The notes under the pieces were generated by a model. It was not told the DNA's origin. It ran no database searches and saw only the letters and a program-made list of their open reading frames with translations. DNA of 64,000 nucleotides from an uncultured Saprospiraceae bacterium (GTDB lineage Bacteria > Bacteroidota > Bacteroidia > Chitinophagales > Saprospiraceae), in NCBI GenBank assembly GCA_937944245.1, contig CALDYY010000069.1, positions 1-64,000 on the forward strand. Direction: 5' to 3'. Positions 45,101 through 54,146 of this stretch are shown one piece after another. Each line of letters opens with the position of its first letter. Position 1 is the stretch's first letter. Made by a program: the position numbers and the translations under genes.

Positions 45101-46708
45101 ATGAATAGAAGAAATTACATAAAGACAATAGGATATGCAGGAATGGGAACAATACTTTTACCCAACCAACCATTTTTTGCACAAGCACCTAAAAACTATA
45201 TCCTTAATATTAATCCAAAATGGGAAAAAAGTACCCCTTTCAAACACACTTGGAAAGGACTAGGTAATGTGGATCAACTTCGTTGGATAGAACGAGGCGA
45301 TATGCAGTCGCAACTTGTGATGGCAAAACAGGAACTTGGCTTGCGTCATGTGCGTGCAGTTGGACTTTTTGACGAGGATTTATATGCACTTTCTATTGAC
45401 CCTGCCCTGTTTTTTAGCAAAGATAAAGTCGCAAAAAGTACCCCTAGAATTAACTGGCGAACACCGCTTTATATCTATGATAAGTTAGTGGAGATTGGAC
45501 TTAGCCCTGTGGTAACGCCCTGCTTTATGCCTAACGAAATAGCATCTGGGACTAAAACGGTTTTCCAAACAAAAAATAATGTAACCCCTCCTAAAGACTG
45601 GAAAGATTGGGCATCATTGCTCAAGAACTTTATCACTACCCTGATTGATCGCTATGGTGTGGCTACACTAAAAACATGGTATTTTGAGGCATGGAACGAA
45701 CCCAACCTTGATGGCTTTTGGACAGGTGGACAAGAGGGCTATTGGAAACTCTATCAAATTTTGAACGACACTATAAAGACTGTTGACCCAGCCTTGAAAA
45801 TAGGCGGACCCTCCACTGCTCGTGGGGAATGGATAGAGGAAATCCTTCAATATGGGGAAAAAAATAATTGTATTCCCGACTATATCATTGGGCATTGTTA
45901 CAATAATGACAGTGCTAATGCTCCTCTATCTCCATTTGAAGGTCCTCAAAAAGATAAAGAAAACAAATCGCCCAACTTCACATCAGGTGTAGTGCGAGGC
46001 ATCAAAAAAATAATGAACGATTACAATTACAAAGGAGAATTTCATATGAACGAGTGGGGGCTTTCGTGGTATCCTTTTAATCCTGTGAGAGAAACAGCTA
46101 ATGAGGCAGCCTTCATTGTGAAAACTATGAACGAAGTATCGCAAGAAGCAGACTACTTTGCTTATTGGTGTTTGAGCGATATATACAATCAAGTAGGCTA
46201 TGGTTTGGAAACTTTTCATGGCAATTATGGGATGCTAACTATGGAGGGGCTGCGTAAACAAAATTATCATGCACACCAACTCTTAACGCAACTAGGTAAT
46301 CAGAAAATAGAAATAGAAGCACTCGGCGCTACGGATGGGCAAGCTAGTGCTATTGTTACTCAGTCAGAGAGAGGGATTCAGGCACTTTTTTATGCGTTCA
46401 ATATAGCATATCAAGCAGGTGATGAACCAGGAAAATGTCAGGTATCTATTGTGCTCCCAAAACAAATCAATCCTACTACGGCTAAAATATACCGTTTAGA
46501 TAATGACCACAACAACGTAATGAACGCTTGGAAAGCTATGGGAAGCCCTGCTATACCTACTCAACCCCAGCTCAAGCAATTAAAAGCACAAAATGAACTC
46601 ACCAGCGAGCGCGCTACCAATTTGTTGACAAAATCAAAAAATGGCTATATTGCTCAATTTGATATGCCCAATCCAGGGGTTGTTTTACTAGAGATTACAA
46701 AAAAATAA
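45101..46708 (+). CDS. Glycoside hydrolase, GH39-like
   Basis: 535 residues. Tat-like or Sec signal MNRRNYIKTIGYAGMGTILL. The TIM-barrel has the acid/base Glu in TWYFEAWNEPNLDGFWTGG (about 203) and the nucleophile Glu in FHMNEWGLSWYPF (about 314), matching GH39, a family with beta-xylosidases and alpha-L-iduronidases. A small C-terminal beta domain follows. It is likely an exo-acting periplasmic enzyme of this locus. The family call is by motif, not by search. Confidence 0.8.
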   Translation: MNRRNYIKTIGYAGMGTILLPNQPFFAQAPKNYILNINPKWEKSTPFKHTWKGLGNVDQLRWIERGDMQSQLVMAKQELGLRHVRAVGLFDEDLYALSIDPALFFSKDKVAKSTPRINWRTPLYIYDKLVEIGLSPVVTPCFMPNEIASGTKTVFQTKNNVTPPKDWKDWASLLKNFITTLIDRYGVATLKTWYFEAWNEPNLDGFWTGGQEGYWKLYQILNDTIKTVDPALKIGGPSTARGEWIEEILQYGEKNNCIPDYIIGHCYNNDSANAPLSPFEGPQKDKENKSPNFTSGVVRGIKKIMNDYNYKGEFHMNEWGLSWYPFNPVRETANEAAFIVKTMNEVSQEADYFAYWCLSDIYNQVGYGLETFHGNYGMLTMEGLRKQNYHAHQLLTQLGNQKIEIEALGATDGQASAIVTQSERGIQALFYAFNIAYQAGDEPGKCQVSIVLPKQINPTTAKIYRLDNDHNNVMNAWKAMGSPAIPTQPQLKQLKAQNELTSERATNLLTKSKNGYIAQFDMPNPGVVLLEITKK

Positions 46709-46767
46709 TAAATTTTATTGTGTTAATTACAAAACTGAATCATTCAGATATTTTACAAATAAAAAAA

Positions 46768-48267
46768 ATGAGTAAAACAGTAAATAGATTATTTTTTTTC
46801 TTTTTCCTCGTCTTACTTCTTAGCTGCACTGCAAAGGAAGAGAAGATGCGTCCTAACTTTTTATTCATCGTGGTAGATGATTTAGGATGGCGCGATATTG
46901 GTGCATTCGGAAGCACTTTTTATGAGAGTCCTCATGTGGACCAACTGGCTTCTGAAGGGGTACTATTTACAAATGCTTACGCTTCTTCCCCTGTTTGTTC
47001 ACCTTCGCGGGCAAGTATTATGACAGGCAAATATCCTGCCACACTCAACATTACGGACTGGATTCCTGGAAGACAATCTTACATCAACACTGATAATGAT
47101 CAGTTACTCTCCCAACCGTTTAATCTAGTCTTACCTCACAGTGAAACAACCATTGCCGAAGCCTTGAAAGAGAATGGGTATCAAACTTTTTTTGCTGGTA
47201 AATGGCACATTGGAGAAGATGAAGCATACTGGCCGCATCATCAAGGATTTGATACCAATATTGGAGGTTGGGCAAAGGGATTTCCAAGAGGTGGGTATTT
47301 CAGTCCTTATAAAAATCCGATGTTGGAAGACGGCCCAGATGGCGAATTTTTAACGGATCGTTTAGGTGACGAATGCTTAAAATTCCTAGCGCAAAGGGAC
47401 AGTACAAAACCATTTTTGTTGTACCTTTCTTTCTATACCGTACACAATCCACAAGAAGGCAAGCCCGAGATTATTCAACGATTCAAAGAAAAAGCAGAAG
47501 CCATGGGCTTGGATAAAATTGATCCATTTACAATAGAACAAACATGGATAAAAAACAGCGAGCAAAAAGGAGAATGGAAAGATCGCTTGGTGCAAAGTAG
47601 TCCCGTTTATGCTTCGATGGTATATAGCATGGATGAAAATATCGGTAAAGTTATCAATAAACTCAAAGCATTAGGGTTGGAGAAAAATACTGTTATAGTT
47701 TTCACTTCTGATAATGGAGGACTAAGTACCGCCGAAAGTTCACCTACCTCCAATTTACCCCTTCGTGGCGGCAAAGGCTGGTTGCATGAAGGAGGTATTC
47801 GAGTACCCCTTATTATTAAATGGCCAAGAAAAACCCACAAAGGTGTAATCATTAACGCACCTACGATTAGTACCGATTTTTATCCTACCTTACTTGAAAT
47901 GGCAGGTATTGAGTTGTTGCCAGAGCAACATTGCGATGGCAAAAGTTTAGTGCCATTGTTAAAAGGAGTAGATGACTATGATCGAGAACCCTTACTTTGG
48001 CATTATCCACATTACAGCAATCAAGGAGATACACCAGGTAGCGCACTTCGCAAAGGCGATTACAAATTGATACGCCGCTACGAAAATAATACTTACGAAT
48101 TATATAACCTGCGAAAAGACATCAGCGAATCCAACAACTTATTTAACAAGGAACCAGCAGTTGCAACAGAAATGGTCAAGATATTGGAACAATACTTGGT
48201 GCGTACTAAAGCACAAATGATGTATCCAAACCCAGATTATAAAGGTATTAAGCGAGTAAATAATTAA
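46768..48267 (+). CDS. Sulfatase (family S1), lipoprotein
   Basis: 499 residues from the ATG at 46768 (the frame opens at 46720). The signal ends LLSCTAKE, a lipobox. The metal motif NFLFIVVDDLGWRDIG is intact. The formylglycine site is CSPSRASIMTGKYP. GKWHIG and TSDNGG are also present. SPYKNPMLEDGPDGEFLTDRL resembles the S1_16 subfamily, an assignment from memory of the pattern. It needs an anaerobic or aerobic FGly maturase, which is not in this window. Confidence 0.9.
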   Translation: MSKTVNRLFFFFFLVLLLSCTAKEEKMRPNFLFIVVDDLGWRDIGAFGSTFYESPHVDQLASEGVLFTNAYASSPVCSPSRASIMTGKYPATLNITDWIPGRQSYINTDNDQLLSQPFNLVLPHSETTIAEALKENGYQTFFAGKWHIGEDEAYWPHHQGFDTNIGGWAKGFPRGGYFSPYKNPMLEDGPDGEFLTDRLGDECLKFLAQRDSTKPFLLYLSFYTVHNPQEGKPEIIQRFKEKAEAMGLDKIDPFTIEQTWIKNSEQKGEWKDRLVQSSPVYASMVYSMDENIGKVINKLKALGLEKNTVIVFTSDNGGLSTAESSPTSNLPLRGGKGWLHEGGIRVPLIIKWPRKTHKGVIINAPTISTDFYPTLLEMAGIELLPEQHCDGKSLVPLLKGVDDYDREPLLWHYPHYSNQGDTPGSALRKGDYKLIRRYENNTYELYNLRKDISESNNLFNKEPAVATEMVKILEQYLVRTKAQMMYPNPDYKGIKRVNN

Positions 48268-48316
48268 TCTTTTCAAGAATAAATGTTTAAATTATTAGAT
48301 ATTAAAATATAGCAAG

Positions 48317-49879
48317 ATGACCAAATTTTATTTTTTGTATTGGGGTATGTTATTCATGTTGAGTTTGTTATTCACTATAAGTTGCCAGTTGCAAGAAAAC
48401 ACTACAACAAACAAAATGCCCAATGTTATCATTATTTATGCAGATGATTTGGGCTACGGCGATGTTGGGTGTTACGGTGCAAGCAACATTCCAACACCCA
48501 ATATTGATCGTATGGCAGCAAACGGTTTGCGCTTCACAGATGCACATAGTGCAACCTCTACTTGTACTCCTTCGCGCTATTCCCTACTTACAGGAAATTA
48601 TGCTTTCAGAAAAAATGTCAATATATTAGGTAGCGATAGTGGGCTACTTATTCCAACTGGTAAAAGCACTTTGGCAGATTTATTCAAGAGAAAAAAATAT
48701 CAAACTGCTGTTATTGGGAAATGGCATTTGGGAGTAGGGGATGGTTCAATAATTGATTGGAATGGCGAAGTCAAGCCAGGTCCACTGGAATTAGGATTTG
48801 ATTACAGTTACATTATTCCTGTTACTGGCGACCGAGTACCAACCGTATTTTTAGAAAACTACAGGGTAGATAAATTAAACAGTGAAGATCCTTTGCTTGT
48901 AACTTTTGTGGATGACCCAAGAACTTTAGAAAATCCATATGCTGAACCCGATGGGTTAAAAAATCCAGCATTATCTAAACAAAAGGGCGATGCTCAACAT
49001 AGCGGGAGCATTATTAGTGGTATCAGTCGCATAGGTTACATGACAGGCGGAATGGCTGCGCGCTATGCAGATGAAGAATTGCCTGAAATATTAAATGATA
49101 AGGCAATTCACTTTATTGAGGCAAATAAAGATAGTTCCTTTTTTTTGTTCTATTCCTTTCATGATATTCATGTGCCTCGTCTTCCCAATAAGCAGTTTCA
49201 AGGAAAAACGACAATGGGTCCTCGTGGCGATGCTATCGTGCAGATGGATTGGATGGTGGGGCAGATTGTACAAAAGTTGGAAGCCTTAAATATTGCTGAT
49301 AATACCATTATTATTTTTTCTAGTGATAACGGACCAGTGGTGTATGATGGTTATGACGACCAATCTGTGGATTTGTTAGGCAACCATAAACCAGCAGGTG
49401 CTTTTAGTGGTGGCAAATACAGCATTTTAGAGGGAGGAAACCGCGTTCCTACCATTGTGTATTGGCCTAGTCAAGTAAAAACAGGAGTGAGTAATGCGCT
49501 AGTTAGTCAAGTGGACTTTTTTGCCAGTTTTGCACAAATGCTTAGTTTAGAACTGGCAGATAAAGAAGCAATAGATAGCGAAAATCTATTAGATGCGCTG
49601 TTGGGAAAGACACAACAAGGGCGTAATATTATGTTGGAAGAAGTTTATACTTTAGCCCTTCGCGAGGGCAGTTGGAAATATATAGCTTCCAGAGAACCTA
49701 ATAGTTTTCAGTGGATTGAGGAAAAACGAAGTATTCGAAGTGGACTTTCTAATGAACCTCAACTGTATAACTTAGAAAACGACATAACAGAATCGAAAAA
49801 TTTAGCATTCACAGAACCACAACGCGTGCAGCGCATGGATTCTATTATCAACATCATAAAAAATAGGCAAAAGAGATGA
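48317..49879 (+). CDS. Sulfatase (family S1), lipoprotein
   Basis: 520 residues. The signal has FTISCQLQEN as a likely lipobox. Metal motif NVIIIYADDLGYGDVGCYG, formylglycine site CTPSRYSLLTGNYAFR, GKWHLG and SSDNGPV are intact. It is of the arylsulfatase A type. It overlaps the GH2 gene by 4 bp (ATGA), a sign of tight coupling. Its substrate is one of the sulfate esters of the target glycan. Confidence 0.9.
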   Translation: MTKFYFLYWGMLFMLSLLFTISCQLQENTTTNKMPNVIIIYADDLGYGDVGCYGASNIPTPNIDRMAANGLRFTDAHSATSTCTPSRYSLLTGNYAFRKNVNILGSDSGLLIPTGKSTLADLFKRKKYQTAVIGKWHLGVGDGSIIDWNGEVKPGPLELGFDYSYIIPVTGDRVPTVFLENYRVDKLNSEDPLLVTFVDDPRTLENPYAEPDGLKNPALSKQKGDAQHSGSIISGISRIGYMTGGMAARYADEELPEILNDKAIHFIEANKDSSFFLFYSFHDIHVPRLPNKQFQGKTTMGPRGDAIVQMDWMVGQIVQKLEALNIADNTIIIFSSDNGPVVYDGYDDQSVDLLGNHKPAGAFSGGKYSILEGGNRVPTIVYWPSQVKTGVSNALVSQVDFFASFAQMLSLELADKEAIDSENLLDALLGKTQQGRNIMLEEVYTLALREGSWKYIASREPNSFQWIEEKRSIRSGLSNEPQLYNLENDITESKNLAFTEPQRVQRMDSIINIIKNRQKR

Positions 49880-52341
49880 TACAACTATTCATAACCTTTA
49901 TCTCCTTATCCAAACGAAGTAGATTCCTCTTTTTCATTAGTTGGTTGGGATGGACTTTTGCACATGGGCAACAGACATTCACAGGAGAAAGACTTTCACT
50001 AGATGAAAACTGGAAGTTCCATTTAGGCGATGTTGCTAAACATGACTATGAGTATCATTTATACGACAAAAATTTTCTGCCTTTTAGCAAAGTAGGGCGA
50101 ATGGAAGGTGTAAATGCTTTGGACTACGATGATACTGCTTGGCGCACGGTGAATTTGCCCCACGATTGGGCAATAGAATTACCGTTTGTGAAAGAGCATA
50201 GCTTGAATAGTCATGGTTTCAAACCAGTGGGGTGGAAATATCCACAAACTTCTGAAGGCTGGTATCGAAAAAAAGTAGAAATAACAGATGCAGACCAAGA
50301 CAAAAAAGTATTCATTAAATTTGATGGTGTCTTTCGGGACTGCCAAGTTTGGTTCAATGGCTATTATCTCGGCAATAATATGGGAGGATATATGGAGTTT
50401 ATGTATGATGTTACTGATTTTTTGGAGTTCGGAGGAGATAATTTGCTGGTAGTCAAGGTAAATGCCACAGAGTGGGAAGGCTGGTGGTATGAAGGTGCAG
50501 GGATTTACCGCCATACTTGGCTCATCAAAAAATCGAAAACGTATATTCCAGAACACGGCACCTATATAACTAGCGAAGTGAACAATAAAGAAGCACAAAT
50601 ATTTGTTGAAACAACCATCATCAATGCGGACGATGCTAACAAAGACATCACTCTTACCTTAGAATTTGTAGACGACCAGAACAAAGTAGTTAGCAAGATT
50701 GAAAAACAACTCAATATAGATATCAACGGTACGATAACAGATAAGTCCATTTTGAATGTAACGAATCCAAAACTTTGGTCATTAAGCAGTCCTTATCTGT
50801 ATGAGGTAGTTTCCACTCTTAAAGATAAAGGTATGGTCGTAGATCAAACTACGGTGCATACAGGTATTAGAACCATTAAATTTGATGCGGATAAAGGATT
50901 TTTCCTCAATGGACAGTCCGTCAAAATAAAAGGAGTGTGCATGCATCAAGACCATGCGGGCGTAGGGGTTGCGATTCCAGACCGTTTGCAATATTACAGA
51001 ATCGAAAAACTTAAAGAAATGGGGGTAAATGCTTATCGTTCATCCCATCATCCGCCAGCACCTGAAATTGTAGCCGCTTGTGATAAACTTGGCATGTTGA
51101 TTATGCCTGAAACAAGGACTTTGAGCAGTTCACCAGAATATGAAGACCAACTTAGGCGACTTATCCTGCGCGACCGCAACCATCCGTCCGTGTTTATTTG
51201 GTCGCTTGGCAATGAAGAAATGAATGTGCAAAATAAGGAAACAGGTAAGCGGGTAGCAAAACATATGAAACGCATTCAACAAGAGCTAGATCCTTCGCGC
51301 CTAAGTACCTATGGTGGCAACAATGGCAATCAATATGAAGGTGTCAATGAGATAATGGATGTAAGAGGATTCAACTACATGAACATTTCGGATATTGACA
51401 CTTACCATAACGAACATCCCAACCAGCCACTCATTGGTTCAGAAGAAGCTAGTACACTCTGCACCAGAGGGCAATATAAAATGGATACAATACAAGGATT
51501 TATGACGGATTATGATAAAAAAGAGAATATTCCATACGGTTGGTGTGCTAATGCAGAGGAATGGTGGTCATTCTATGATTCACGTGATTTTTTGATGGGT
51601 GGATTCATTTGGACGGGATTTGACTATCGTGGAGAACCCTCTCCTTATCGTAAACAATCCGTCAATAGCCATTTTGGAGTTATGGATGTTTGTGGGTTTC
51701 CCAAGAACAATTACTATTACTACAAAGCTTGGTGGACAGACGAAGATGTGCTCCATCTTTATCCTCACTGGAATTGGGGCGGTAGAATAGGTGATACAAT
51801 TAACGTTTGGTGTCAAACAAATGCTCAAGAAGTAGAGCTATTCTTAAATAATAAAAGTTTGGGCAAAAAACAAGTAATCAAAAATAGACATTTAGAATGG
51901 AATGTCCCTTATAAACCAGGTATATTAGAGGCTAGAGCTATAAAAAGTGGAAAACAATTAATAACTACCTTAGAAACGACAGGCACACCTACTCAAATTC
52001 TTATTACCCCAGATAGAACAAATATTTATGCTGACGGACAAGATGTGAGCGTGTTGAACATCACAGTATTGGATGCGAAAGGTAGGGAAGTACCAGACGC
52101 AGAAAGTTTTATTGTGTTCGATGTAAAAGGCGCTGGAAAAATTATTGGTGTGGGCAATGGTAATCCAGCCAGTCTCGAAGCAGATAAAATCTTAGCAGGG
52201 GCTTACTTTAGAAGGCTTTTTAATGGCAAATGCCAAGTCATTCTTCAAAGCACTAAGCAGGCAGGTGAAATTCAATTTACAGCAAGTTCTGAAAAATTAA
52301 TGACTGCGTCAGTTGTAATACTTTCTAGTAAGACACAGTAA
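49876..52341 (+). CDS. Glycoside hydrolase family 2 enzyme
   Basis: 821 residues. Signal peptide or membrane anchor (to about 33), jelly-roll sugar-binding domain (35-215), Ig-like domain (225-320), TIM barrel (325-625) with acid/base Glu in FIWSLGNEEMN and a candidate nucleophile in LIGSEEAS, a DUF4982-like domain (640-700) and a C-terminal Ig-like domain. GH2 holds beta-galactosidases, beta-glucuronidases and beta-mannosidases; the specificity cannot be told. The start overlaps the sulfatase stop as ATGA. Confidence 0.9.
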   Translation: MIQLFITFISLSKRSRFLFFISWLGWTFAHGQQTFTGERLSLDENWKFHLGDVAKHDYEYHLYDKNFLPFSKVGRMEGVNALDYDDTAWRTVNLPHDWAIELPFVKEHSLNSHGFKPVGWKYPQTSEGWYRKKVEITDADQDKKVFIKFDGVFRDCQVWFNGYYLGNNMGGYMEFMYDVTDFLEFGGDNLLVVKVNATEWEGWWYEGAGIYRHTWLIKKSKTYIPEHGTYITSEVNNKEAQIFVETTIINADDANKDITLTLEFVDDQNKVVSKIEKQLNIDINGTITDKSILNVTNPKLWSLSSPYLYEVVSTLKDKGMVVDQTTVHTGIRTIKFDADKGFFLNGQSVKIKGVCMHQDHAGVGVAIPDRLQYYRIEKLKEMGVNAYRSSHHPPAPEIVAACDKLGMLIMPETRTLSSSPEYEDQLRRLILRDRNHPSVFIWSLGNEEMNVQNKETGKRVAKHMKRIQQELDPSRLSTYGGNNGNQYEGVNEIMDVRGFNYMNISDIDTYHNEHPNQPLIGSEEASTLCTRGQYKMDTIQGFMTDYDKKENIPYGWCANAEEWWSFYDSRDFLMGGFIWTGFDYRGEPSPYRKQSVNSHFGVMDVCGFPKNNYYYYKAWWTDEDVLHLYPHWNWGGRIGDTINVWCQTNAQEVELFLNNKSLGKKQVIKNRHLEWNVPYKPGILEARAIKSGKQLITTLETTGTPTQILITPDRTNIYADGQDVSVLNITVLDAKGREVPDAESFIVFDVKGAGKIIGVGNGNPASLEADKILAGAYFRRLFNGKCQVILQSTKQAGEIQFTASSEKLMTASVVILSSKTQ

Positions 52342-52343
52342 AG

Positions 52344-52393
52344 TGAGTATAAGGAGGGATTATTTTACTAAAAATAATCCCTCCTTATACTCA
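52344..52393. terminator. Very long perfect hairpin (23 bp) between convergent genes
   Basis: The arms 52344-52366 and 52371-52393 are fully complementary with a 4-nt loop ACTA. It separates the GH2 stop (52341) from the stop of the convergent third sulfatase (52391-52393), so it closes the utilisation locus on both strands. Confidence 0.88.
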
Positions 52394-54019
52394 TCGATTG
52401 CGCCACCTATCTATATACACTTGGCTTAGCGAATCTGAATCTTTATAGTGAACGCGCAAGTCAGTCAGTTTGGCTTTTAATTCTTTTACAATATTAGCAT
52501 AAGCAGGGTCATCGTAAACATTTTTTACTTCCTTTGGGTCTTTCAATCGGTCATAGAGTTCCCATTCATCCACATCATTGTAGAAATGCACTAATTTGTA
52601 TTCTTTTGTTACAATGCCGTAGTGTCTTTTCACCATATGCACCGCAGGATATTCGTAGTAGTGATAGTAAACAGAACTGCGATTCCATGATTTAGTGTCG
52701 CCTCGCATTAAAGGTAGTAAGCTCTCACCTTGCATATCCTTTGGTACAGGGATGCCAGCAGCCTCCAGTAAAGTAGGCGCAAAATCTAAGTTTTGCACCA
52801 TTTCATCGTTTCGACTATTGGGTGCAATTACCTTTTTCCAACGCATGAGCAACGGCGTTTTGAACGATTCGTCATAAATGAATCGCTTATCGAACCATCC
52901 ATGCTCTCCCAAATAAAATCCTTGATCGGAAGTATAAATGACAATGGTATTTTCTGCTAATCCACTTTCATCCAAATAGTCCAGCACTCGCCCTACGTTG
53001 TCGTCCACAGAGGAAATGCAAGCTAAATAATCTTGCATGTAGCGTTGATATTTCCAACGCATTTTTTCCTCATCACTCATGTTGTTCCAATTATTTTTAA
53101 AAAAGTTGTTGATAGAATCTAGCACAGGTTCGTACAGCGCGCGTTGCGCTTCATTGGCGCGCCCATAAGGTGCGTAAAAGCTGTTTTCAAATTCTGCTAT
53201 TTGTGGCGTTACACCTTTCATTTGCTTTAATACTTCAGGACGTATTTTGCTATCGTGACTGTACATCATGTGTTTGAGCAAGTTCATTTCTGCTGTTTTA
53301 GCTGCTGTACCTCGATTTTCGTAATTGTCGAACAAAGTTTCGGGTTCTGGGAACTGCTTTTGCGAAAACTCCTTGAATTTCTCAGGCGTGGGCCACCAAG
53401 AGCGATGTGGAGCTTTGTGTAAATACATCAGCATAAAAGGCTTATCTGCACTGCGTTTATTTTTCAACCAATTCAAAGTGAGGTCGGTGATGATGTCCGT
53501 AACATAACCTGTAATAATGGTATCTCCTTTTTGCGTAATAAATCTTGGATTGATGTATTCTCCTTGCCCTGGCAAAATCATAAAATCATCTATACCTTTT
53601 GGATTGTTACCAAAATGCAGTTTTCCAAACATAGCAGTTTGATAGCCAGCTTGTTGAAAGAGTTGCGGAAAAGTAATATTGGTGGTGTCAAACGGAAATT
53701 CATTGTCAATTTTTCCGTTCAAGTGGCTATGTTTCCCTGTCAAAATAACGGCTCTGGAAGGGGCGCATATTGAGTTGGTAACGCAGGCATTAGAAAATAA
53801 AATCCCTTCTTTGGCTAAACGATCAATATTTGGCGTTTGAATCAGCCGATCACTATATGCGCTAATGGCTTGATAAGCATGGTCATCGGACATAATAAAG
53901 ATAATGTTAGGTTGCTGAGGAAGGGCGGATGAACCCACTTCTTTTTCTGTGCAGGCAATGGATACCCAAGACAGTAAAATTACAGCTAATATTGGTGTGG
54001 CAAAAGTTGTGTTTTTCAT
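52391..54019 (-). CDS. Sulfatase (family S1), lipoprotein, opposite strand
   Basis: 542 residues with the lipobox WVSIACTEKE. Metal motif NIIFIMSDDHAYQAISAY, formylglycine site CAPSRAVILTGKHSHLNG, FGKLHFG in place of the usual GKWHxG, and TSDQGFYLGEHGWFDKRF. The CAPSRAVILTGKxSHLNG pattern is like that of N-acetylglucosamine-6-sulfatase-type enzymes. It faces the other genes of the locus and so needs its own promoter. The amino-sugar link with the nag operon is only suggestive. Confidence 0.88.
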   Translation of the reverse strand: MKNTTFATPILAVILLSWVSIACTEKEVGSSALPQQPNIIFIMSDDHAYQAISAYSDRLIQTPNIDRLAKEGILFSNACVTNSICAPSRAVILTGKHSHLNGKIDNEFPFDTTNITFPQLFQQAGYQTAMFGKLHFGNNPKGIDDFMILPGQGEYINPRFITQKGDTIITGYVTDIITDLTLNWLKNKRSADKPFMLMYLHKAPHRSWWPTPEKFKEFSQKQFPEPETLFDNYENRGTAAKTAEMNLLKHMMYSHDSKIRPEVLKQMKGVTPQIAEFENSFYAPYGRANEAQRALYEPVLDSINNFFKNNWNNMSDEEKMRWKYQRYMQDYLACISSVDDNVGRVLDYLDESGLAENTIVIYTSDQGFYLGEHGWFDKRFIYDESFKTPLLMRWKKVIAPNSRNDEMVQNLDFAPTLLEAAGIPVPKDMQGESLLPLMRGDTKSWNRSSVYYHYYEYPAVHMVKRHYGIVTKEYKLVHFYNDVDEWELYDRLKDPKEVKNVYDDPAYANIVKELKAKLTDLRVHYKDSDSLSQVYIDRWRNR

Positions 54020-54100
54020 TTTTCGTTTTTGTTAGTTATTTATTTGGTAAAGATAGCTATTTATAGCATTTTATAAAGAAATGCAATACTGGAAAATTAG

Positions 54101-54132
54101 ATCGGGATTAGTTTTTTTAAACCAATCCCGAT
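54101..54132 (-). terminator. Hairpin terminator after the acyl-CoA ligase
   Basis: ATCGGGATT/AATCCCGAT arms with a further GTTT/AAAC pairing lie just after the ligase stop on the minus strand and before the sulfatase start. The T-rich part is short. Confidence 0.7.
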
Positions 54133-54146
54133 GAATATAGAAACCA

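Noticed and set aside
52345-52392. Inverted repeat of a mobile element
   Set aside because: Perfect arms with a 4-nt loop between two convergent stop codons are better explained as a bidirectional terminator.
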